From: Mycobacterium sp.
GTDB lineage: Bacteria; Actinomycetota; Actinomycetes; Mycobacteriales; Mycobacteriaceae
Direction: 5' to 3'
DNA length: 5,375 nt
NCBI GenBank assembly: GCA_025965815.1
Contig: JAOPWF010000363.1
Coordinates: 1-5,375 of the forward strand
The translations under genes and the position numbers were made by a program. The number at the start of each line of letters is the position of its first letter. The first letter of the stretch is position 1. The notes beneath the pieces are model-generated. The model was not told the origin of the DNA. It saw only the letters and a program-made list of their open reading frames with translations, and searched no databases. Of the stretch, positions 1-4,796 are shown piece by piece.

Positions 1-202
1 GGGTATGGACAAGGCGTAGGCAACTGCTGCGGCGGATCTTCAGGCTTCTGCGCTATCGAGCGCCAAATTAATAGTGTGGGTGTTCACAGCACACCTATGA
101 GCAATGCAAACTACTGTCCAGCAAGAAATTTCTGCGGACGAGGTATTTGCAAATTCAAATTGTCAATTTACTTACGGAAAGCGACTGGTTGCAGAGTGCT
201 GG
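1..202. other. Left flank with no convincing gene
   Basis: This stretch lies downstream of the ClC gene, whose stop codon is at 203-205 on the minus strand. It is lower in GC than the rest of the window; positions 101-180 hold only 30 G/C of 80. All three forward frames show short open stretches entering from the left edge, including one ending in TAA at 69-71 with an Arg-rich tail. That could be the end of a rightward gene, but about 22 codons are too few to judge. An ATG at 104 opens a frame that soon runs antisense to the ClC gene and loses any protein-like character. No tRNA or insertion-sequence end was recognised. Confidence 0.5.
145..169. repeat. Pair of AT-rich perfect palindromes
   Basis: Two short palindromes sit almost side by side in the AT-rich flank: ATTTGCAAAT at 145-154 and AAATTGTCAATTT (6-1-6) at 157-169. 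The second contains TTGACA on the minus strand (166 to 161), which equals an ideal -35 hexamer, but no good -10 lies 16-18 bases further on. The one-base loop and lack of GC stem argue against an intrinsic terminator for the ClC gene. A protein-binding site is possible but unproven. Confidence 0.3.
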
Positions 203-1489
203 CTAAGCCGGCCGTTGCGGCTCGGCGTCGGGTGTGACGGTGTCTGCCGGATCAAGCGCCGCAGCGGAAGCACGATGCCGGTCGTTGAGCACTCTGAGCC
301 CGTGGGCGGCCAGTGCTCCTACCAGGAAAGGTGCGAGCAGCCACCACGGCGGTCGCGCGAGTTCCCACACGAAGATGGCGGCCCAAACCGGTGCCCGCTG
401 GGTGACTGCCAGAACCCCGGCAGCGCAGGTCAGTGAGACCGCGGGAACGCTTACGTCCACATTCGTCCAGGTATTGATCGTCAGGGCGATGAGCGATCCC
501 ATGGCCGCGCCGGTCGCCAGCGAGGGCGTCAGCATGCCGCCCACCGCGCCGGCGCGTAGATACACCGCGGTGAGAAGCGGCTTCAACAGCAAGATGATGG
601 CGGCCGCACCCGGTGTGAGGCTGCTGTTCAGGCTGATGCTCAAGATGCTCTTGCCGTTGCCGGGAAGCTCCGGCCACCAGTGCGAGCAGATCCCGATCAG
701 CAAGCCCGCGGCGGCAATTGCCGGTATCAGCACCCAGGACTTGATGGCTTTGGCCGGTCGTGCGAGTGCCATCACGCGGTTGAACGCGAGGCCCAGGGCC
801 ATGGCCGAGGGCGCCAACGCGAGTGCGAATGCGGTTAGCAGGTAGGACAACTGGGGGTTGGGCCAGTCAAGCGGCGTGGCGTCGTGGGTGACCGGGGATG
901 CGACCGCGACCGCAAGGCTCGAGGTGATCAGGGCGGTGCCCACAACGCGCGGGTGCCAACTGCTCAGGAGAATGCGCGCGGCGAACAGCGCGCCGCCGAC
1001 CGGAACACTGTAGACAGCAGCCAGCCCGGCGCCTGCCGCGCAGGCAAGCAGGATCTCTCGATCGCGGGGCGTGAGCGACCATCCCGAGGTGCCCAGATCG
1101 CCAAGGGCGGCGGCGAATTGGCGCGGCGCGCCTTCGCGGCCAAGCGATGCTCCCGATCCGACGAGCAGCACCTGGAGCGCGGCATCGATCGTCATCGTCA
1201 GCCGTGGGATCGGTTTGTGGCTGGCGATGGTTTCGGCCAGCGGCGGAACATTCACGCGGCGTCGCAACAACCACCAGCCGCATCCCGCGAGTGCACCGCC
1301 GATCATGGGCCCGAGTGCGCGACGGACCGGGCTGCTATCGGTGACGCCGCTGAGCAGCGTCCCGAATGTGTAGCCGTACGTCAGATGCTCGATGCTGCGG
1401 AGCAGCAGAGTGGTCGACGCACCGGCGATGCCCGCGAGGATTCCGATGACGATGACGGCGCATCCGAACTCGAGGTTGCGTCGCGTCAC
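203..1489 (-). CDS. ClC-family chloride channel/transporter, atypical
   Basis: This is a 428-residue polytopic inner-membrane protein of the voltage-gated chloride channel (ClC) superfamily, near the usual bacterial length. Hydrophobic segments run from about residue 9 to 400, followed by an Ala/Pro-rich tail with no CBS domains. Family landmarks seen are GREGAP at 117-122, with E119 at the external gating glutamate position, and GGMLTP at 317-322, matching the G-x-F-x-P loop with Leu for Phe. The first anion loop (GSGIP in E. coli ClcA) appears as VNVPP around 79-83, without its serine. The segment matching ClcA residues 202-203 (Glu-Glu) reads Arg-Ile at 172-173, so the inner proton glutamate seems absent. 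By analogy this points to a channel rather than an H+/Cl- exchanger, though the substrate is unproven. The GTG start at 1487-1489 is the only usual start after the in-frame stop at 1550-1552; no strong Shine-Dalgarno precedes it. It is divergent from mshB. Confidence 0.85.
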   Translation of the reverse strand: MTRRNLEFGCAVIVIGILAGIAGASTTLLLRSIEHLTYGYTFGTLLSGVTDSSPVRRALGPMIGGALAGCGWWLLRRRVNVPPLAETIASHKPIPRLTMTIDAALQVLLVGSGASLGREGAPRQFAAALGDLGTSGWSLTPRDREILLACAAGAGLAAVYSVPVGGALFAARILLSSWHPRVVGTALITSSLAVAVASPVTHDATPLDWPNPQLSYLLTAFALALAPSAMALGLAFNRVMALARPAKAIKSWVLIPAIAAAGLLIGICSHWWPELPGNGKSILSISLNSSLTPGAAAIILLLKPLLTAVYLRAGAVGGMLTPSLATGAAMGSLIALTINTWTNVDVSVPAVSLTCAAGVLAVTQRAPVWAAIFVWELARPPWWLLAPFLVGALAAHGLRVLNDRHRASAAALDPADTVTPDAEPQRPA

Positions 1490-1555
1490 CGGCTGAATGT
1501 ATGCCAGCGCCGGCGCAATGGCGTCACGACGACTGAACTTCTCGCGGCGCTAAGA

Positions 1556-1561
1556 ACAATA
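1556..1561 (-). promoter_or_regulatory. Possible -10 element for the ClC gene
   Basis: Read on the minus strand these bases are TATTGT, which fits the mycobacterial housekeeping -10 pattern TANNNT. Transcription would begin near 1549, giving a leader of about 60 bases before the GTG at 1489. No clear -35 hexamer is seen, which is common in mycobacterial promoters but leaves the call weak. Confidence 0.25.
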
Positions 1562-1642
1562 GGGTCCAAGCGGACGTGAGAGCCGTCTGGACGTAGTCTT
1601 CTTCGCAGCACCGGGCTCAAATGTCTTGCCCGACGATGCCGG

Positions 1643-1648
1643 TAGCGT
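1643..1648 (+). promoter_or_regulatory. Probable -10 element of mshB, leaderless start
   Basis: TAGCGT matches the mycobacterial -10 pattern TANNNT and ends seven bases before the GTG at 1656. That spacing would put the transcription start at or one base from the start codon, the arrangement of a leaderless mRNA, which is common in mycobacteria. No good Shine-Dalgarno sits at the right distance from 1656, consistent with this. A second TANNNT match, TAGTCT at 1594-1599, could give a transcript with a leader of about 50 bases. Confidence 0.4.
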
Positions 1649-1655
1649 GTCGCTG

Positions 1656-2540
1656 GTGTCGTCGCCGGAAACGCCTCGCCTGCTGTTCGTGCACGCCCAT
1701 CCCGACGACGAGAGTCTCGGTACCGGAGGCACGATCGCGCACTACGCAGCCCGGGGCGCCCAGGTCCACGTGGTCACCTGCACTCTCGGTGAAGAGGGCG
1801 AGGTTATCGGAGACCGCTTCGCCCAACTGGCCGTCGACGCCGCGGACCAGCTTGGTGGCTACCGCATCAGTGAACTGACCGCGGCGTTGCGCGCACTGGG
1901 TATCGGGGAGCCGATCTTTCTGGGCGGCTCGGGTCACTGGCGCGACTCCGGCATGGAGGGCACACCGCCGCGGCACCGGCAGCGGTTCGTCGACGCCGAC
2001 ATGCGCGAAGCGGTCGGTGAGCTCGTCGCGATCATCCGCGAGCGCCGTCCCCACGTCGTGGTCACCTACGACCCGAAGGGTGGCTACGGGCACCCGGACC
2101 ATGTGCACGCCCACGAAGTCACCACGGCCGCCGTCGCCGCATCCGGCACCGACGACTATCCCGGCGAACCATGGCCGGTGCCGAAGTTCTACTGGACGGT
2201 GACCGCCACGAGTGCGATGACCGCAGGCCTGGAATCGATGACCGACGTCCCGGACGACTGGATCAGGATCTCGCCCAGCGATCTGCCGTTCGGGTATCCC
2301 GACGAAGAGATCGACGCCGTCGTCGATGCCGGCGAACACTTGCCCGCCAAGGCCGCAGCGCTGACGGCCCACGCCACGCAGGTCACCGTCGCCGCGAACG
2401 GTCGGGCGTGCACGCTGTCCAACAACATCGCGTTGCCGATCCTCGCTCACGAGCACTACATCCTCGTCGACGGCGCCGCGGGGGAGCGGGACGAACGTGG
2501 CTGGGAGACGGACCTCATCTCGGGTCTGGACCTGCCGTAA
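1656..2540 (+). CDS. mshB: MshB, GlcNAc-Ins deacetylase (mycothiol synthesis)
   Basis: This cytosolic zinc hydrolase of the LmbE/PIG-L family removes acetate from GlcNAc-Ins to give GlcN-Ins, the second committed intermediate of mycothiol, the main low-molecular-weight thiol of actinobacteria. The 294-residue product (M. tuberculosis MshB has 303) carries HAHPDDE at residues 13-19, with H15 and D18 as zinc ligands and D17 as the general base. GYGHPDH at 143-149 supplies H149 as third zinc ligand, H146 as a catalytic histidine and Y144 matching the mobile active-site tyrosine. Other recognisable family stretches are [34 protein letters not shown] and [10 protein letters not shown] near the C terminus. 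The GTG at 1656 makes the N terminus [11 protein letters not shown], matching MSETPRLLF of the M. tuberculosis enzyme; a GTG at 1647 and a TTG at 1626 are in frame but add unmatched residues. All key residues are intact. Confidence 0.96.
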   Translation: MSSPETPRLLFVHAHPDDESLGTGGTIAHYAARGAQVHVVTCTLGEEGEVIGDRFAQLAVDAADQLGGYRISELTAALRALGIGEPIFLGGSGHWRDSGMEGTPPRHRQRFVDADMREAVGELVAIIRERRPHVVVTYDPKGGYGHPDHVHAHEVTTAAVAASGTDDYPGEPWPVPKFYWTVTATSAMTAGLESMTDVPDDWIRISPSDLPFGYPDEEIDAVVDAGEHLPAKAAALTAHATQVTVAANGRACTLSNNIALPILAHEHYILVDGAAGERDERGWETDLISGLDLP

Positions 2541-2559
2541 CGGCGGCGGGGCCCGCCGT
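2540..2559 (+). terminator. GC hairpin after mshB, possible terminator
   Basis: A perfect 7-base stem, ACGGCGG (2540-2546) and CCGCCGT (2553-2559), with a 6-base loop begins on the last base of the mshB stop codon. Only a short T run (GTTT) follows a few bases later. Strong stems with poor U tracts are usual for high-GC actinobacteria, so termination is plausible but may be partial. Confidence 0.45.
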
Positions 2560-2595
2560 CACAGTTTAAGCCCGGATAGCTGACGCCGGCCGTTG

Positions 2596-2601
2596 TAGGC
2601 T
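2596..2601 (+). promoter_or_regulatory. Possible -10 upstream of the small ORF
   Basis: TAGGCT fits TANNNT. A start site about seven bases downstream would leave a leader of roughly 28 bases that contains the AAGGGA ribosome binding site of the 35-codon ORF. Together with the hairpin just upstream, this suggests the small ORF and membrane protein may have their own transcript. No matching -35 was found. Confidence 0.25.
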
Positions 2602-2624
2602 TCGGCGGAGTGGCCGCGAACGAG

Positions 2625-2630
2625 AAGGGA
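2625..2630 (+). promoter_or_regulatory. Shine-Dalgarno of the 35-codon ORF
   Basis: AAGGGA lies five bases before the ATG at 2636. It is one of the best purine-rich ribosome binding sites in the window and is the main reason to take the small ORF as translated, because it points to an ATG that is not the start of the larger neighbouring frame. Confidence 0.6.
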
Positions 2631-2635
2631 CTGCC

Positions 2636-2743
2636 ATGGACCCCGATCTGGATCCCAACCTGCAGCACTGGCAGGACCGTCTCGACAATCTGCAGTGGGT
2701 CGAATCGTCGCTCGTGTCGCTGCTCGACAGCATGCCGACCTGA
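2636..2743 (+). CDS. Small acidic protein, 35 aa, unknown function
   Basis: I do not recognise this product. It begins at an ATG with a well-placed AAGGGA five bases upstream and ends at TGA 2741-2743. About 30 of 35 sense codons end in G or C, as expected for a real gene here. The peptide starts MDPDLDPNLQHW and carries seven Asp/Glu against one Arg, so it is strongly acidic. From about residue 9 the leucines and tryptophans repeat every three to four positions (L9, W12, L16, L19, W21, L26, L29, L30), as in an amphipathic helix; there is no membrane segment. It stops 23 bases before the preferred start of the downstream membrane protein, so it may encode a small partner of it, or act as a leader ORF coupling translation. 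A chance ORF cannot be excluded. Confidence 0.6.
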   Translation: MDPDLDPNLQHWQDRLDNLQWVESSLVSLLDSMPT

Positions 2744-2766
2744 AAGCGGCCACTTCGCGTTCCACG

Positions 2767-3165
2767 GTGGCTGACGGCGCCTCCGTCGGCGCACTCGACG
2801 GTTGGCAGCGCACGGTCATCCTCACCCTGCTCACCATCGACGGTGTTCTCTCGGCGATAGCCGCCGCGTTCCTGTTGCCGATCCGAATCGGCGCGGTCCC
2901 GTTCCCGATCAGTGGTCTCGTCAGTGGCATCGTCAACGCCGTACTGGTGTGGGCCGCGCTGCAATGGACCTCGTCACCACGGCTGGCGGCGCTACCGCTG
3001 TGGGCCTGGCTATTGACGGTGGCCGGCTTGTCCCTGGGGGGACCGGGAAGCGACATCATCTTCGGCGGCGTCGGATTGATGGAGTACGCACCGCTCGTGC
3101 TGATCGTCCTCGGCGCCCTACCGCCCGGAGCGTTGCTCTGGCGGCACGTGCGCTCAGCCCGCTGA
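2767..3165 (+). CDS. Small four-helix membrane protein (Rv1171-like)
   Basis: This 132-residue hydrophobic protein has four likely membrane segments at about residues 17-38, 41-64, 73-90 and 107-125, with a short basic C terminus (RHVRSAR). No catalytic motif is visible and its function is unknown. By position, between mshB and fbiC, it corresponds to the conserved membrane protein Rv1171 of M. tuberculosis; the assignment rests on synteny and topology. A GTG at 2695 would add 24 residues, but that extension is Arg-rich, unlike a membrane protein N terminus, and overlaps the 35-codon ORF in another frame. The GTG at 2767 is therefore preferred, giving MADGASVGALDGWQR before the first helix. 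No strong Shine-Dalgarno precedes it, which would fit translation coupled to the small ORF upstream. Confidence 0.8.
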   Translation: MADGASVGALDGWQRTVILTLLTIDGVLSAIAAAFLLPIRIGAVPFPISGLVSGIVNAVLVWAALQWTSSPRLAALPLWAWLLTVAGLSLGGPGSDIIFGGVGLMEYAPLVLIVLGALPPGALLWRHVRSAR

Positions 3166-3170
3166 GGGCT
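3153..3170 (+). terminator. Weak hairpin at the end of the membrane protein gene
   Basis: CTCAGC/GCTGAG (3153-3166) is a perfect inverted repeat with a 2-base centre, and the overlapping AGCCC/GGGCT (3156-3170) can form a 5-base stem with a 5-base loop. They span the stop codon at 3163-3165. With only ATT downstream and a short stem, the terminator reading is tentative. Confidence 0.25.
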
Positions 3171-3313
3171 ATTCCCTGCCGCGTTCGAAGCGCCCCGCTC
3201 GTCCGACTTCGTCTCGTGCGCCTCAATTGAATCGTGGAGTGGGTTTGCGCACAGATCGCGAACGGACGGTGCTCGGGCCTCGTGTCTTAATGGACGTGAG
3301 TGCCTCGTTGCCA

Positions 3314-3339
3314 GCGGTACTCGAAGTGACGCTTACCGC
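3314..3339. promoter_or_regulatory. Inverted repeat upstream of the P450, possible operator
   Basis: GCGGTA at 3314-3319 and TACCGC at 3334-3339 form a perfect 6-base inverted repeat with a 14-base spacer, ending 17 bases before the P450 start codon. Size and place suit a dimeric repressor site covering the start region of the P450 transcript. No regulator gene is in view and no clear TANNNT -10 was found in the 191-base gap, so the role is inferred. Confidence 0.35.
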
Positions 3340-3356
3340 GCGAACGGAGCGGCCAA

Positions 3357-4673
3357 ATGTTGCAACCGAGACGCAACCCTCGATTCGGAGTACTCCATGC
3401 CTTGGCGGCGTGGCGAAACCCTGACGCATATTTCCGTTACCGGGCCCGCGATAGCGACCACTTCGCCATGGCACTTCCCGGTATGGGCAAGGTGCTGTTC
3501 GCCGGACGCCCCGGCGGTGTCCGGGAATTCCTCAAGGTTCCGGCGGCGGAGGTGGCGCCCCCTCGGCCCAACCCCATCGAACCGGTCGTCGGCGAGGGTT
3601 CCCTGATCCTGATCTCCGGCGAGGCACATCGCCGCGAGCGTGCTCGGCTGCTCTCCGCACTGCGCAGCGAGCGGGTCCGTACGTACGCGCAGACGATGGC
3701 CCAGGCGGCCCAGGAAGAGATGGCGGCATGGCGGCCGGGCAGCACTGTCGACGTACGCGACGCCACTCAGAACATCACGCTGCGTGTCATCGTCCGGGCG
3801 ATATTCGGCGTCGAAGAGAAACACCGCTGCGACGACTACATCCGGTTGATCAAGGCGATGATGCGGTCCTACGTCGCTCCGCTGATGTTCATTCCGGCGC
3901 TGCGGCGTGCGCCGGCGGGGCTGGGACCGTGGCGACGGTTCTCCCGGCTGCGCCGGGCACTGGACACCATGTTGTCCGAGGAGATTCAGAGCCGTCGTGG
4001 CGATGGGGCCGGCGGGCACGACGACGTGCTGAGCGCGCTGCTGGTCGACCACGACTGCGGCCAACGTGACGACGACGTCGTCCGTCAACAGCTGCGAACC
4101 CTGCTGGTGGCAGGGCATGAGACCACCGCGACGACGCTGGCGTGGGCGATGTACCACGTGCATCACGACGACGCCGTCCGCCGACGGCTGCTCGACGAAC
4201 TGGCCGACTGTCCGTCGCCCGACGTGATGTGGAGGCTGCCGTACCTGAGCGCGGTCGTCAGTGAGACGCTGCGCCTGCACCCCACGGTGTCGATCGTGGT
4301 GCGTCAGCTCAAGTGCCCGGTCGCGAGGCGCAAGACCGCGCGGCAGCGCGGCGACGTGCTGGGTGTCGCCCTTCCGGCCCTGCATGCCGACCCCGCGGTA
4401 TGGCAGGACCCGCTGCGGTTCGATCCGGAACGATTCCTGGCCGGCAGACCCTCTCCGGTCGAATACTCGCCGTACGGCTACGGTCACCGGCGTTGCGTGG
4501 GGTCGGCGTTCGCGAACGTCGAACTGAGCGTCGTGCTGGGGACGATCCTGAGCTGTGCCGAACTGAAGATGACCTCGCGGCAACGTCGTCGCAAGCCGCC
4601 GCATTCGGTGCCCCGCGGCATCGCTGCACTCCCGAACCGGCGGATCACCCTGCAGATGATCGGCCGGCGCTGA
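3357..4673 (+). CDS. Cytochrome P450 monooxygenase
   Basis: This complete 438-residue soluble P450 would insert one oxygen atom into an unknown organic substrate, using electrons from a ferredoxin and reductase not encoded in the window. Landmarks in order are the C-helix heme contact GEAHRRERARLL (H91, R95), the I-helix oxygen-activation motif AGHETT (252-257, with E255 and T256), ExxR as ETLR (E303, R306), PERF (357-360), and the heme loop PYGYGHRRCVG (372-382) with C380 as heme-thiolate ligand. The loop has Tyr373 where most P450s have Phe. No N-terminal anchor is seen. The sequence style resembles mycobacterial CYP135-CYP138 types, but I cannot assign a family. The ATG at 3357 follows GGAG (3346-3349) at seven bases and is the first start after an in-frame stop at 3327-3329. 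Residues 321-332 are unusually basic where a Gly turn is expected. In M. tuberculosis this slot holds PE12, so this gene is probably accessory. Confidence 0.93.
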   Translation: MLQPRRNPRFGVLHALAAWRNPDAYFRYRARDSDHFAMALPGMGKVLFAGRPGGVREFLKVPAAEVAPPRPNPIEPVVGEGSLILISGEAHRRERARLLSALRSERVRTYAQTMAQAAQEEMAAWRPGSTVDVRDATQNITLRVIVRAIFGVEEKHRCDDYIRLIKAMMRSYVAPLMFIPALRRAPAGLGPWRRFSRLRRALDTMLSEEIQSRRGDGAGGHDDVLSALLVDHDCGQRDDDVVRQQLRTLLVAGHETTATTLAWAMYHVHHDDAVRRRLLDELADCPSPDVMWRLPYLSAVVSETLRLHPTVSIVVRQLKCPVARRKTARQRGDVLGVALPALHADPAVWQDPLRFDPERFLAGRPSPVEYSPYGYGHRRCVGSAFANVELSVVLGTILSCAELKMTSRQRRRKPPHSVPRGIAALPNRRITLQMIGRR

Positions 4674-4700
4674 GCCCACCGGCGGGCGCCCACCGCGGTG
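4674..4700. repeat. Nested GC-rich repeats between P450 and fbiC
   Basis: Directly after the P450 stop, GCCCACCG occurs twice (4674-4681 and 4688-4695, 14 bases apart), overlapping the palindromes GGGCGCCC (4684-4691) and CACCGCGGTG (4691-4700). CACCG at 4677-4681 can pair with CGGTG at 4696-4700 around an inner GGGC/GCCC stem. This could be a terminator for the P450 or a structured spacer; no T run follows. Confidence 0.35.
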
Positions 4701-4711
4701 AGTGCTGGGTC

Positions 4712-4717
4712 TACTGT
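4712..4717 (+). promoter_or_regulatory. Possible -10 of fbiC
   Basis: TACTGT fits TANNNT and would start transcription near 4724, leaving a leader of about 73 bases to the preferred start at 4797. No clear -35 is seen upstream, where the GC-rich repeats lie. It would let fbiC be expressed independently of the P450. Confidence 0.3.
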
Positions 4718-4796
4718 GGCGTTAGGCACAGGTCAGGGAGCGTTCCAAATAGTGAGACAGGCGGATGAATACCAACCGGACCGGAGTTATACGGGG

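Noticed and set aside
104..436. Plus-strand ORF starting at ATG 104
   Set aside because: Only the first 30 or so codons lie outside the ClC gene; the rest is antisense to it and Arg/Pro/Gly-rich. No ribosome binding site precedes it.
1626..1655. Longer mshB starts at TTG 1626 or GTG 1647
   Set aside because: The added residues have no counterpart in M. tuberculosis MshB, and the -10-like element lies within this stretch.
1617..2456. Open frame of about 279 codons antisense to mshB
   Set aside because: It lies opposite a gene with full active-site motifs and its product has low-complexity Arg/Gly/Val composition.
2695..2766. Longer N terminus for the membrane protein from GTG 2695
   Set aside because: The added residues are Arg-rich and overlap the better supported 35-codon ORF in another frame.
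3227..3424. Plus-strand ORF of about 65 codons running into the P450 start
   Set aside because: It overlaps the P450 in another frame, starts with TTG without a ribosome binding site, and shows no recognisable features.
3333..4679. Open frame of about 448 codons antisense to the P450
   Set aside because: Its product is rich in Arg, His, Gln and Pro without domain signatures, and it mirrors a P450 with all motifs intact. It is an expected shadow in GC-rich DNA.
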